Source: Purpureocillium takamizusanense (taxonomy: Eukaryota > Ascomycota > Sordariomycetes > Hypocreales > Ophiocordycipitaceae). From it: a stretch of DNA of 64,000 nucleotides. Below the pieces are notes generated by a model. The model searched no databases. It was given only the letters and a program-made list of their open reading frames with translations, and had not been told where the DNA came from. The stretch is from positions 1,887,501 through 1,951,500 of the forward strand of contig NC_063074.1 in assembly GCF_022605165.1 (NCBI RefSeq), given 5' to 3'. The stretch's first letter is position 1; every line of letters begins with the position of its first letter. The position numbers and the translations under genes are program-made. This document shows, one piece after another, positions 20,698-34,030 of the stretch.

Positions 20698-22725
20698 ATG
20701 ACCTCATCAGACCGGACCGTCTTGGTCCTATACGGATCCGAGACCGGCAATGCACAGGACATGGCGGAGGAGCTGGGCAAGCTGTGTCGACGGCTGCATT
20801 TCGAAAGCCTCGTGGAGGAACTCGACGCTGTCGAACTCGTACGCACCTTGATAACTGTCGACATATGTCGTCCCCTTCCCGCCGCTAATCCCTGGCCCCG
20901 TTAGACCGCGCTGCTGGAGCACCAGCTCGTCATCTTCGTCATTTCTACCACCGGGCAGGGGGACATGCCTCACAACTCGCTGCTCTTCTGGAAGAAGCTT
21001 CTTCGCAAGAGGCTGCCAAGTAATTGCCTAGCCCAAGTGAGATTCACGTGCTGCGGCTTGGGGGACAGCACATACCTCAAGTAGGTCGACAGCACCGTTC
21101 ATGTGGACTTTTCGTGTCTGGCCAAGCTAACGTGATTCTCTCAAGGTTCAACTGGGCAGCACGAAAGCTCATTCGGCGCCTGGAACAGCTTGGCGGAACG
21201 GCATTCATGGAGCCATGCGAGGCTGATGAGCAGTTCCCCGAAGGGTAAAGACACATTTCCCAACACGTCTCTTCCTGCTGACCGGCTTTGCAGTATCGAT
21301 GGCAGCTTTGTGCGATGGGCGGACGAGCTCAAGACACATTTGCTTGCCCAGTATCCTCCACGCCATGGCCTTGGCCCCATTCCCGAAGAGATCAACCTGC
21401 CGCCGAGGTGGTCATTGCACGCTGCGCTTCAAAAAGCAGAGGCCGAGTCTATCACCTCTGGGCTTTGCGAAGGCCCGGACGAGACTCATGAGACCCCTCT
21501 TCCCAACACACCACCTCTAGAGGTGATTCCCGTCCCCGGTGGGTGGGATGCCAGCCTCGCCGGCAATGAAAAACTGACCCCGGACACGCACTGGCAAGAC
21601 GTACGCCTCATGTCATTTGACATACCGTCTCGGGGCAGCGGCCAGAAGTTACATTGCAACCCTGGCGACTGTCTCACCATCTACCCGAAGAACTTCCCTG
21701 ACGACGCCCAAAGGCTCATCACTCTCATGGGCTGGGAGTCCGTCGCCGATAAGCCGCTGGACCTCTCGTTGTGCGGGCCCTTGCCAAACAGCCTCCGTGC
21801 GCCGTCCCCCTGTACAATTCGTGGCCTACTCCTGCACAGCATCGATTTCATGGCCGTGCCTCGACGCTCTTTCCTCAAGAACATCTCCTATTTCTCTTCC
21901 AACCCGGACCACAAAGAGCGGCTACTCGAGTTCACCATGACGGAGTTTCTGGATGAGTACTTTGACTACGCGACACGCTCTCGTCGCACCATCATGGAGG
22001 CCTTGGAGGAGTTTTATTCGGTCCGAATCCCACCTGAGCGGATTCTTGATGTCTTCCCTCTCATTCGTGGCCGCGACTTCAGTATCGCCAACGGCGGCGA
22101 CCGACTCGCGCATCCAACTCGTCCAGAGACCACCCGGGTCGAACTACTCGTCGCCTTGGTCAAGTACCGCACCATCCTGCGCAAGCCTCGCCAAGGCCTC
22201 TGCTCAAGATATCTCGCCGACTTGCCGGCAGGGGCCCAGTTGGTTGTCTCACACAAGGCCGTCCTATCACCAATCCATGGCCCTTCCAACGCCCGGCGTC
22301 CTCTCATCGCCATGGCTACTGGCACCGGCGTCGCCCCCGTCCGAAGCCTCATCCACGAGCGTCTCACACACCTCGATTCGGCCCCCGTCCTGCTCTTCTT
22401 CGGCAATCGGAATGCAGCGGCCGACTACTTCTTCCGCGACGAGTGGGCGGCAATACAGGAGAACACTACGATGGTCCTGTTCACCGCGTTCTCGCGCGAC
22501 CAAAGGGAAAAGGTCTACGTTCAGGACTTGGTCAGGCGCGAGGCCCCGCGTCTCGGACGTCTCATCCCCCAGTTGCCAATTTTCGCAGTGTGCGGCGGCT
22601 CGACCAAGATGGCGGATGCTTGCAAGAACGCAGTCTTTGATCCCTTTGTCGAGTCCGCCGGGGACGACGAGTCGGAGCGGGAAAGGATGCTTGAGGAGAT
22701 GACTTGGTGGCAGGAGATATGGTAG
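20698..22725 (+). CDS. TAH18: NADPH-dependent diflavin oxidoreductase (Tah18/NDOR1)
   Basis: Exons are 20698..20838, 20905..21080, 21146..21244 and 21294..22725, giving 615 residues, the family's normal size. The flavodoxin-like FMN domain opens with VLVLYGSETGNAQD (8-21) and continues with STTGQGDMPHN and CCGLGDSTYLKFNW (joined across intron 2). The FAD domain has RDFSIAN (399-405). The NADPH domain has GTGVAP (482-487) and CGGSTKMAD. The C-terminus EEMTWWQEIW has the terminal aromatic residue typical of the family. It takes electrons from NADPH through FAD and FMN to Dre2 in cytosolic iron-sulfur protein assembly. The three introns (66, 65 and 49 nt) have clear branch points (CGCTAATCC, AGCTAACG, TGCTGACC). 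The ATG at 20693 is unusable because TGA follows at its third codon. Convergent with the protease-like gene downstream. Confidence 0.95.
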
Positions 22726-23504
22726 ATCCGCATATTGATGTTGACAGCATGTGAAACTAGATTAGCCGGCCAAAGGCGCCACTGATGGCTGGGTTCACGG
22801 CCATTGGCTATTAGATCGAGCAAGAACTCTGACCATTTTCTTGATGGCTATGCCTTCTGAGCAAGCTGCCCGTGCCCGGTCCCGGCAAGGACCAAAGTGG
22901 AGAGACACGATTGGATAGAGACAGAACGGACGCGCAGGTTCGGTTTGGTTGAATAAGTATTTAATTCGCTATACTGAGAGGAATACGTGGCTGAGCCAGT
23001 CTATGGACAAAAGATGACGGTTCCTATCTGTCCCCTCCCACTGTCTTGTTCTGCTGCAAGGCCCCAGGCGTACCCGGCCATCCTCCGCTTCGCTAACCAA
23101 AATCATAAGACTCGTTAAGATATATATCGCCCAGACAGCAGTTTGCCACCCAACGCCGTTGACTCGGATCCATAGCGTTGCAAAAACTCATCAACATCCC
23201 AGTAGTCCTGCCAAAGAAAAAGGCGGCAAAGCAGTGCCGCTATGGCGTTGGCCAGGGGCCATGTCAGGTGCTAGACGTTCCCCATGTTAGTGGTGCCACT
23301 CCCTCGCCATGCCGGAACTCCTTCGCTAGTTTTATTTCCCAAGATGAAAAAAACAGGAACAAGCAGACGCGAGCCAAGATGAAACGAAAAAAGAATGTAG
23401 ACCACATGTGGTCTGTGCAGTTGAGAGCGGAGGCGTCGATGGGATATATAGGCCAAATACTTGGTATATCCAAAACACCAGCATGGCGAACGCAGTTGGA
23501 GGTA
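22726..23504. other. Convergent intergenic region
   Basis: About 780 bases between convergent gene ends. It includes AT-rich stretches near 22960 and 23100 consistent with 3' processing. No gene seen. Confidence 0.5.
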
Positions 23505-26323
23505 TCAGTCGTGTTCCCAGCTGTAGCGTTTTTCTGCCATCTGGGGAACGTGGATCAAGTCTCTACCAGGGTCAAGACGAGGCCGTATCGAACTCGAATC
23601 GGAATGTGCAGTGCTCTTGGCCTGAACAGTCTCCTCCGGGTGTGAAGGCAGTGTCGTACGCTGGTCTTCATTTCTTCTTGATGGTTGATGGCTGGCGTGA
23701 TATGGCCTCGCCTGCGACGGGCCCGTCTGACGGGTCATCTCCTCCACATATCGCTCCTCTTCCTCTGTATAATTGCTGCCTAAGCTTCCTTCGGAAGGCA
23801 TCGAGGTTGTGTTAAACATGGAAAGCGGGATGCTTCGCCCGTCCGAGCCGACGATCCGCGGTATTGGGTGGGAGCGGCGGGCTTGAATGTTTTCCGGTAA
23901 TGGGCCTAGACATATCACCCTCGAGGGGTCTATAGGTGTTCTCTGAATTGACGTTGACGGGATCGGCTGGCTGTCTGCCGCCGGCGTTGCCGGAACAGTA
24001 GAAATAGTCGAACGAGATCTATGAGTTCCGGAAGTGACCGACTCGGTCTTTCCTACCCCGCTCCTGGTTCCTTTCGATGAGGATCTTGGAGGCAAGGATG
24101 CTGTGACTGGGGAGGGGGGCTCCGAGCCATTCCAATCGGCCCGAGGAGAGACGGGCGAGGGCTCCGAACCCGGTAGAGTGTTGGAGTCTCCGCCTCGGGA
24201 CCTAGTCGGAGAAATAGGTGATGGCTGATCCGTTACAAAGTGTATTTCTGCAGGCCGCAAGTCCGGGATCGATTTTTCTGGCGATAGCATGGCGCCATCA
24301 TCTGGTGGCGAGTAGGCGGGAACCGGCCCTTGCAACTGCCTGTCCAACTTCCTCCTCGCAAGTTCGTAGGCGCTCAGATTCTCAGTATTGTCAGTACCAA
24401 GCTCGGTTTCGCCAAAGTCGGAGCTCTCATCACTCCCCCCATCCAGCTCTACCGGGGGAACTGGGGCAGGCAACTCGTAAATTTGACAGTCGGGGGCTTC
24501 GAAGGGCACTTGGGCATCTTGCTCGTTGCCACGCGCAACTCGCCGGGACTTTGCGCGTCGAGCAATTTTAGAGAAAATTCTAGACACAGGCGTTCGCGGC
24601 GAATCTGAGGCAAGTGTCGAAGCGGAGTCCTTGCCTTCAGTCTCATCTGCTGCCTTTGCCTTCCGCAGTCGCTTGCGTCGTCGACAATACAGGCACAAGG
24701 CGGATATCATGACAACGCAAAGCAATACGACGCCGACAGCGATGCCAACCATTTGGCCAGTGCTGAGTCCTTCAGTTTTAGGAGGTGGCGGTCCGGGATA
24801 CGGGCTGTTGTTGGGCTGCTTCACTGCCTGCAGCTCTGCATCTCCCTCGGCCGGAAAACGGGCTTGATGGATGGAGTAAGCTGCCGAATCGAATCGTGTG
24901 ATGAGATAAGCTTCTTGCAAGAAGGATCGTCCAAGGATAAAGGTTTTGCCTTTCGTTCTCTTCAGATTGAAATAAGGAACCGCAGGATCGCCATACTTGA
25001 TCTGCGAATGGTATGGATACTCGAGCAAGCTGACGAAAGCTTTCAGAGGGAGCGTGATGTTGACAACCCCGGGGACTTGGAGGGGAAGGCCGAAGTTGTC
25101 GTGGTTGTCGTAGCTGGTGAGGCTAAATGTGAATTGCACCGCGTCTTTTGAAGTGAAGCTGCGGTACTGGTCGTTTGTAAGTGTATAAAGGCCGTACGTG
25201 TCATTGTAGGTGATATTCAACGCATGGACAAAGCGGTTGCAGACTTCCTCCGGCAACCACAAGTGCGGCGTCGAGCTGTCAACGATGGCCGTAAACGAAC
25301 TACTCCAGTCGGAAAGGATTTCTGTCATGGAACTCCAATGTTTAGGCTTGTCGTCAACATTGTTGACAGCAACCTGAATGCCTCGAACGAGAGGGCGTGG
25401 AATGCCCTCTTTGGGGTCCAACGTGAACCGATTGTCATGCGATACAAACCTCTTGATGTCAAATCCTCCCAACGTAGCCGAAAGAACGGTGCCACCTGTG
25501 AAAAACAAAGTCAGCGTCAATTATCTCAGACCATGACACTCAAGTCATCCTCGCAACGTACGATAGTGGGCGCCAGCAGTGAAGCCGTATGTGTAGCTCG
25601 GTATCCAACCGAACGACTTGACAGCTTGTGTCATGGGCGACTCAGCGATAGTGCGGTTGTTGAAGCTGGCTTGCTGGATGCCAAGTCCAAACATGCCCAG
25701 AAAGGGGTCGGTGGTGTTGATGGCGGACATCAATACGTTGGACATGCCGAAGCCAATATCGTTAACAGGACTGTAGGCATTGATGGTGTCCAACCCATAC
25801 TGCCCATTCGCCCTTATTCCCAAGTACTGGGGACCTAGCTCATATATACCAAGGGCGGACCAGTGGGCAGACTTGGTTGGGCTATAAAGGCCGCCACGTG
25901 CGTTACTGCAGGTGAGCTCGTCTGCACCATGGTTGTCAGCGTGATCAACAGCCCGTGCTGGTGAAAAGAGAGAAGGAGAGAGAGAAATGAACCCTAGCCG
26001 AACTGGCTGAGCAGAAAGGAGGGCGTAGAGCAACGTACCTCCGGCACATCCCCCACCGCCGACGGCCCAGAATTCTGAAAGCCCCGTGCTCACAATGACA
26101 TTGACGAGGTCAGATTTGGAGCCCAGCAAGAATTGAGCAGTTGACCAATTGCCATCTATGCCCAGCCTGCGGTGAAGACGTCAGTCGGGCGTGAATCACG
26201 GAGGAGCGGTTCCACGAACCAGTCGCCTGCCATGAGACTAATCGGCGTCGGGTCCAGGGCATTGACCACGCCAGCAAGGGCAACGGCCGCCGCCGTTACT
26301 GCCAGTGAAGCAGCAGACAGCAT
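23505..26323 (-). CDS. Membrane-anchored aspartic-protease-like protein lacking the first catalytic Asp
   Basis: Exons on the minus strand are 26323..26220, 26166..26039, 25921..25562 and 25495..23505, giving 860 residues. The first 20-23 residues form a signal peptide (LAVTAAAVALAGVVNA). A pepsin-fold (peptidase A1) ectodomain covers about 30-410. At the first active site it reads VSTGLSEFW (60-68), with Ser61 where A1 enzymes have Asp. The second site keeps Asp270 (VDSSTPHLWLP). Cysteines and N-glycosylation sites (NTTD, NNRT, NITY, NDTY) fit secretion. A transmembrane helix spans 446-467 (MVGIAVGVVLLCVVMISALC), followed by RRRKR and a long, Ser/Pro-rich, probably unstructured cytoplasmic tail of about 390 residues. 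The layout suggests a non-catalytic receptor or scaffold. That is inference. Introns are 53, 117 and 66 nt. The first uses a weaker GTTCGT donor with an ACTGACG branch point. Confidence 0.85.
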
Positions 26324-28659
26324 GCTGTTGGCCTTGCAAGCCAGCGCGGCTGGCGTCGTCCGTCGCGGGAGAACCCTCGCAAATCAACAATCCGTGACAC
26401 GGGCCGGTGAGTTCATGGGTCGGCGGCTGAGATGAAACGGTCGCGGCTGGCGAGGCACAGGGTCCATGTGCACGCTGGCTACGGGCAGAAGGCTATCATG
26501 AAGCCGCCGCGCAGCTCATGTACGGTGGGGTTCTCGGGTTCGCTTGTGAAGGCGTTGGTGAGGGCCTCCGTGGCGTCAGTAAGGCGCAGGCGGCGTAACT
26601 GTTCGACGTTGGGTTAGGAAAAAAATACGGGCCCACGGTGACGATGCAGTTTGTCGTCGGTGTCGTTTCTCCGCAAGCAATGCGTTCGACTTGGTTATAC
26701 TATGCTTGTAGCTGGTGGGAAATGGTCGCTCGGGACAGCTCGAAACGAGTGGACGTGCAACCGGCAGTGGAAGGAAGGTGGAAGAGAAGACCGAAGGGTC
26801 GCCGGTGATGGGAAGGCGGAGAAGTTGTGGGTGGATGCACTCGCACTAGGAGCCGGGCCCCTTGTTGGGGGGATACGGCAATGCTGGAGAACGGAGATGC
26901 GGCCTGGAGAATGTAGAGGGGGGTGGCGGGAGGGACGGGCGGATGGACGGGGCCGCCCTCGAGATGAAGACGGGACTCTCCAGTGGCTCCCGCGCGCTGG
27001 AGGCCACGAGGGGTTGCCCATGGCATTGGCCCCTCAGGGCAGCGCAGCACTGGAGGCGACGGGAGGGCAGACTGGGACATTGCTCTGTGGGGAGGTGCAA
27101 GTCGCCGCCGCCGCCAACCTGAACCTCCACGCCTCCGTTCCAGGGGACTTGGGCGATCTCACCTCGCGGGGCTCGAGCCGGGCCCGTGAGGGAAGCCGCT
27201 ACCGAGGCCACAGGGAGGCCCAGGGGCGATAGAGTGCGCCTAACGCGAGGCCCCGCCTCAGACATTCGACGCCCTGGAGCGCGGGCTGCCATTGATGCTA
27301 GTGAGTCGCCCCCCCGTCGATGCAAGAATCCATGGCAAGGCACCTCCCTCCCTCCTTCCTTCCCATCTTCCCTCCCTCCCTCTCCACTCACGCCACCGCA
27401 GAGGGCGCCACGAGGGTGGCTTCAGGCCCATTCGCACCGCTGGCGTCTGCCACTCTAGCCCCGAAGATATCCGGCCATTGGTTCGCAGAGTGAACACGGA
27501 GGGTGTCGCTAGAAAGGCAGACAACGTGAGCAGCGCAGGCTGGAGTGAGCACTTGAACAAAAGGTGAGGCCGTGAGCGCTGCGAGCAAAGGGATGGCATG
27601 CAGGTCCAGCTCATCCAACTGAACCGAGACACAGCACGCGCTGGTTTCCCTGGTCACCGACAGTCTATTTCCACCGTCTCAGGCCACGGACTGGGACGGG
27701 CTTTCTCGGGTCACCAAATGAAGCCCCAGTGAACGCATCGACAAACCGCCTGGAAACTGGGGGCTCAGTTGCGCTCCCGAGGCCCTCGTGCACATGCATG
27801 GTTGACGGATGGGGAACAAGGCGCAAGGCGAAGGAGTCTGGCTCTGTCTGGTCCAGTACCAACTGTGGCAATTGTACTTCGTACTCGCTGCACGAAATCC
27901 TGCACTGCGTCGCGTGGCTTCGCTTTCGCTAATCAGTACTGTACTGTACCATCGTACCGTGCGTGGTCCAAAGTGCCAGGCAGGATCTGGGCTCTCCGCA
28001 GTCGTGACAACGACGATCATCACTCCTTTGCGCGGGAGTCTGAACCTATGCCACGCTCCTTGAGTCACCCTCGAGAGCCCATTTGTTGAGCAGTCATGTG
28101 CGGTCGAGCGACGTGTAGATTCTCGGCTCGTCACCCAGCGCCATGTGGCGGTCGGTGGCGCATGGCTCCCTGTGCAGTCTGGACGAGCGTAAATGCAATC
28201 TTGCGAGGGCGACCGAGGCCAACATGCCAGATTCGCGGCATTGGACTGCCCTGCCAGCTTGTAAGTGCCTGCGTGGCCTGGCAGCGACGCGATGGTCAAG
28301 ACACACGGCTCGCCAGGCCGCGAGGAGGGACGGGCCCCCAGTGTCCAAGCAACGGCCCAAAGGGCCACCAAGCCACTCGCCACTACGTGCCTACGTTGTT
28401 AGTTGACAACACGGACGGACCGCCTGGGTCTGGCGGGGATGGTCGTGGCTTGCGGATTCCCTTGGCATCGTGGGCGCCTTTCCCACTGGCGTTAGCTGCC
28501 CTCATCCGCCCCCGCGCTAGAGCCTCGCGCAAAGGGCGATGCGCAGATCAACTTGTCGACATCGGTCCGTCAGAGGTACAGTACCGGATCACGAGTCGAA
28601 CCGCGTCGCCACACAATAAGAGCATGTATGGCGACGAGGGCGAGCGCGGACGTGAGGCA

Positions 28660-28698
28660 GTCGTCGTCGTCGTCGTCGTCTTCGTCGGTCGTCGTCGA
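28660..28698. repeat. Trinucleotide repeat (TCG/GTC)n
   Basis: Nearly uninterrupted run of GTC/TCG triplets, broken once at 28681. Confidence 0.85.
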
Positions 28699-29029
28699 GC
28701 CTCGCCATTGAGCTGGAACGCCGCGGCTTGTGGGAGAGGTCTGTTTGCTTCGGGTCTCGGGACGCCCGCCCCGCGGTGCCTTGGGCTTGGGAAAAGCAAG
28801 GCGCGAAAAGCAGCAGTCTTGCCAAAAAGGCGAGACCGAGCTCCATGTCTTGGACATCCGGCATGACATGACGAGGGATGCCCAGCTGAGTTGCGAGCCC
28901 CAACGCGACGGATGGCGAGGGCGCTAATCCGCCCTGGGCGACACCGCCTGGCTTCGCTGGAACTCGGAGATCGGGGGCTGGACAAGCTAGGCGCGCCACA
29001 CCGCGACGTCGCTTCCATCAGCCAGTAAG

Positions 29030-29105
29030 TTGAGTTACTCTTACTACCTTACGTACAGGTAGCTAAGTACATTACTATGGGATACCTGCCTTCCTACCTA
29101 GGTCG
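29030..29105. repeat. TAC/GTA motif cluster with CCTAGG palindrome
   Basis: TTACTCTTACTACCTTACG, GTACAGGTAGC, TAAGTACATTACTATGG and TTCCTACCTAGGTCGG lie in about 75 bases. Confidence 0.75.
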
Positions 29106-29323
29106 GCAGCTTGGCTTGTGAGTCGTCTGCATTACCAGTGCTTCACGTGAATGGGCTGGTTGGAACGCCCTGGGCATCGATGATAAAGGTACGGTACCAT
29201 GGGTCAGGCACCACCACCGCGCCGGCACTCGGGGTTGCATGCATGGCATTGGATTGTCGACCAGAGTCGAGACGGACCGGTGGCTGGGGAGCTGCGCAGC
29301 ACGGGACGGATGGCATCACCGTC

Positions 29324-29349
29324 GTCATCATCATCATCATCATCATCAT
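29324..29349. repeat. Trinucleotide repeat (TCA)n
   Basis: About eight TCA units in a row. The antisense frame would read poly-Asp but belongs to no supported gene. Confidence 0.9.
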
Positions 29350-32139
29350 TCACCAACCAGGCAGAGAGGGCTTTGTCGCTGTTGGGTATTCCGTGCCGTA
29401 CTGCATAGCACGGCACCGCCGAGGACAACATCCAGCTGGACGCACCCGCGGATGTGGGAAATTTCTTTCATTGAACATACGTCGTAACCCGTCATGATTA
29501 CTCGTCGTAATGAATGCTGCATGTGCTGCTTGCTGTGCGTACAACACGTGCCTCGCCATGCAACAACACAACCTCGTAATAAGCGCAGGAAATCATGCCG
29601 AATCCGCTCGTGTTCGGCAGAAGCACCGTCACCATCAATCATGTCAGCCGCCACGCACATGCGGCATTGCCCGCATGGCCGCCCACGCATGTTGGGCTCC
29701 AGACACAGCGACGACCGGTCAGTCTGTGTGTTTGAGGATGTCTTATTAGGACCTCCCAACTCGTCCATGCGCCACATGGGTCGCCCGTTGGCCCCTCTGC
29801 CGCGCGGAGAGAGAGAGTGTGTGTGTGTGAAGAAGCAAGCAAGATGAGAGAGAGACTGATCACTCCAGCGAGCGGACTGGCCCAACTACCTGCTACGAGG
29901 TACAGCAATTCCCCGTGAAGCACCACACTCGAATCACCATGTACGCCCAGTTCATACTATGCCTACTTTGTACCTGGGGCACGGTCAGCAAGGCAAGGGA
30001 CTGCCGCGCCACACGGGCCCGGCGCACGAGCAACTGGTGATGTTTCTCCCAATCTTGAGGAGATTTCACGCGCAAACTCGCTCTGCCGGCCCTGGAGAGC
30101 ACGGGTTGTCGTCGGGCACCGCGCATAGGTCTCATCGCGAGACCAGTGGAGCGCCGCGGTGAGAAGCTGCTCTAACCACGGGTGTCTAAATTGCCTGCCA
30201 AACTCAAATGGCTGATGAGGCTCATCAGGCATTGAGCACGTACATGAGGGATACCCACGACCGACTGCCAGGCACCCCGCATGACACCGTTTGGAGCCCC
30301 CAGGCTAATAAGTCCTATTGCCCACGTACCTTGTTCGAGGAAGGGACCACGGAACGGTGGACCAGGGATGGCTTGCGTTCAGGCCATGCCCGTGCGGATG
30401 ACAGTGGCGGTGCCATGTCAAGAAGAACCTCACTCTCGCTTTCATGACCGCTTTGCGCTTGCGCCGAACGAGGTACTGAACCGCAGAGCACCAGAAGAGG
30501 GCGAAGAGACAGAGGCTCGCGTGCCTCGTCGTTTGCATCAACAAGCAAATTACCACCCTGGCGTTGCTTTTCCCCATCGACGAGGTCCCATCTTGAAACT
30601 GTCATCATTCCTCGCGGCCTGCAGCGGAGACAGCGGACGGACACCACCAGGTGCCCGCCCCCCCTCTACGGAGTACGCCTGGCACATATACTAACTACTA
30701 ACCTCTACAACATCCATGGCCACAGCACGGGGAGCGCTAGCCGTGCAAACCTCCCAGCGAGAGTGAGAGTGGACGAGCAACCGCTACCTAGGACAACTGG
30801 AGCGTCCACCTCAAACCCTCCGGATTGCCAACTTGCATACCTGGCCCAGTACAGTACACGCCAGCTTATTAGTCCCCCTGCGACACACATTTGTGCACAG
30901 AACTTCTGCCGGAAAATCGGGCCCCCATGGCATCCATCCATCCATGCCCACATGGCTCATGAATCTCCCCCCAGCAAGCCCAGCTCCGCTTCCCCACCGC
31001 CGTCCACCGCCTTGCATGCAGCCACATGCGCCTTCCCCCCGACACCACCCCCTCTCGCACGAAACCTCCATGTGGAAGGCGGACATCGCAATGGAGAAGG
31101 TCGATAGTAGCACTGTCTCCCAACACCACACGTATTGGGGCTTCCTTTGCGGGCGTTGCGGATCGAGCTGCCTCTGCGGACCGCATCTCGCCCACTGAAG
31201 CAGGTGCTTTACCCGCCCTGCACTGCTCCAGATCGCTTAGTACCTATGTCGCCTCCCTCAGAGATCACGAACGCAGGGAGGTAGTACTAAGACAGTCATG
31301 AAGCTCGCGTGGTCACGCAGCGCATCACGTCTAGATGTATGTCCTAGCGGAAGAAGACGTCGTCCGCTCGAAGACGCCGTAATGCCTGTCAATTGCACGA
31401 GGCAAACCCGCGTCGAACTTCGATGCACAACTTGAGCACGCCGCATCCAGCATATCCGCCTGCACCAAGTCGCTACGCCTTGACTTCAAACCCCGCCCGT
31501 TGATGACCTAGGGTGGACCGAGACGAGCCAGCAGCTGGCGTCATCTCGACCATGCCCATCTCCCGGCAAGCACACCGAACCCCGATCTCATGCCAGATGT
31601 TCCTCCAAAGAACCGGGCCCCCGTTCAACTTGATTTAAGCTTCATGCATTGGCCTCGCTTGTCCGCAGATGGGAAAACAACTATCGGCTTGGCATCGTTT
31701 TCACACTTGCCTCTTCGGACAGGTGCCTCAGAAGCGGAACCCACGTCAAGGCGTCGCCAGCCCACCCACCGGGTGGCTCCCATCATGTAAGTTGTGTCCT
31801 CCTGCTGCTCACGACAGAGCAGCAGTTCCACGAACCCGCCGCTGCAGACGCAGCCACCCCCGGGTAGGGGCGCCGACGCTGCGGAAACCACTTCTTACGC
31901 GTGCCGAAAGACACGCACGCGCTTGGTCGCGGGTAGTGCGTATTGGGAATATCGTTCTCATAGAGGTATATCGCACGTGCATGGCCTTCTTTCCCAACAC
32001 CATGCTTTGCCGATGTAGCTGCCTCGCATGAGGGCCAAGCATACGCAAGAGGCGCGTTTATATCATCTGGCCAATACATGGGACTTGGTACAAGAGGACC
32101 GCTGATTTTCCCGGCGGCCCGATTTTCCCATCATCAGGA

Positions 32140-32186
32140 TCCCTACCTAAGGTAGGTACAGGCGGCGGGACTTTGCGTACGAAGTA
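32140..32186. repeat. TAC/GTA motif cluster
   Basis: CCTACCTAAGGTAGGTACAGG at 32142-32162 can fold back on itself. TACGAAGTA follows at 32178-32186. Confidence 0.7.
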
Positions 32187-33969
32187 GGCGCCTGCCTGTT
32201 GCCGACGGTTGGCTTGCAGGTTATGACGACCCACGGATCGATCCCCTGGGCGCACTGTTATCAAGACGTGGAACCAGCAAATGCCGTGGCCACTCGTTGG
32301 TTCACGAGCACATTTGCCGACTCGGCTTCTTCGACATCGGGATGACCCCTTCACTTGGGGCTGACAGGGCGCATTGTACAAGGAAAGGACCAGGGAGACG
32401 ACCGCAAGGTGGCTCGTGCAAACCCTGACCCTGCATGGTTCACGAATCATCCCAGCTTACGGGCCCGGGTAGGAGGCCCACCTCTGACTGCGCAGCACAA
32501 ATGCATTTGATCACCGGCAGCGGTGATGAACGACCTGACTCAGTGCGACATCGTCGCGAAAACAAAGCGTGCGCAAGTTGTACACTAGGGGGTTCGAAAT
32601 GCCGGCAACATCGCGCCCCACGTTGCTGGCTCTTGATCTCCCAGCACATCAGGAACAGAAGATGACGACGTACATTGTGCGGATCACTGTCTGGGCAAGG
32701 TACAGCCTTGTCTGCATAGTACTTAGTCACCTAGTAACTTGGTTACGTTGACGATCTCCCTGGTGAGAGCCGCCCCAGATTGGGGGGACTGATTCCTGCG
32801 CGATGCCCACTCGGGCTCGGGACCGAGACCGACCACGAACCATTATTCCTAGGTGAACACAGCCGTCGCATCGTGCCCTGGCGCCGCAGCCCACCACATG
32901 CCAGGGTCTCGGGACTGGCGAGACCTTTGACTCGTTCGTGTCAGCGTTGGACAAAGATACGTGCGTGCGAGACAAAACATTTCGGAGATGATGCCCTCCG
33001 CAGCAATACCACCCGATCCACGTTGGCCCTCGTCGAGTCCAGTGAGGCGAGGCCAGCGTGAGACATGCCCGGGAATGGGCCTCTGCGTGGTGCGCTCGCT
33101 TTTGGGCCAACGAGAAGCGTCACGTCCGGCACACGAAACTGTCCCTTCATGTGCTCAACGAGGCCAGGACGGCCGTGGCATTCCTTTGTCAACGTGTCGA
33201 AAGGCGGTCGACCCAGTTCGCTGGCGGCCTCTACCTGGCCTGGCCACGATGGCCGCTCAGCCTCGTGGTGGTGTGGTCATATGTCTCGCCGGGTCAGGCT
33301 TGGGGAGGCACTGTCACACCGTTGCATCGGTTCATCGGCTCGCGCCAGCACCCGGCCGTCAATTCCGCATCAGATCCACCGTCTTCAGGGTCATCACTGT
33401 TCATCCATTGACGAGTTCGTGGGCCGGCGGCTGGCCCGGAGTGGTGACAGGCGACGACGGGCATGCAGATTCTTGCACGCATCGAATATCCAAGCGCCCG
33501 ATGTAGCAAGCGTTTCTGGTTCTCCGGACGCTGGCAGGTTTGGCAGGCTTACTACGTACCTGTGCGTCGCGGGCGCGACGATAATGCAGACGCGATATAG
33601 GCATGTACTGCAGCGCCAAACATGACGAGCGTCTGGACCATCAACAGGGCTTCCTTCCTGGACTCCTTGCACGGCAGGCCCCCCTCCCGCAAGACACAAG
33701 GAATCACGACAGAGATACTATGTTGGAGACCGTGGCGGCCGTTCGAGACACGCACTCGGCTCCTGACTGGCCGGGAGTGGATGGGATCAAGATGGGCGGC
33801 CTGGCAAATGATGGGAGCCAAACGAACCCCGGTTGGCCAGCATGACCAGCAGGCCGGGGGATCGCCCTCGCAGTGGGCCGTGGGCAAAGGCCCACCTCGA
33901 TGCGCAGGCAGTCGTCCAGTCTGACCTCGGCGCGCGCGCAGAGAGAGGAGGCTTGGGGAAAGGTTACGT

Positions 33970-34030
33970 CGTGCTGTAGTTACGGGCTAACTTAGTAACT
34001 AGTACGTAGTGCTAGAGACGTTAGTAGCGA
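33970..34030. repeat. TAC/GTA motif cluster
   Basis: GTAGTTACGGGCTAAC, TTAGTAACTAGTACGTAGTGC and ACGTTAGTAGCGACG lie in 60 bases. Confidence 0.7.

Noticed and set aside
26651..28866. Several long frames on both strands (26651-27232 +, 27679-28383 -, 28096-28866 +).
   Set aside because: They overlap each other on opposite strands, have composition typical of GC-rich non-coding DNA, and show no domain, signal or splice-consistent extension.
29324..29349. A poly-Asp or poly-Met coding repeat.
   Set aside because: It is only the translation of a TCA microsatellite inside the gene desert.
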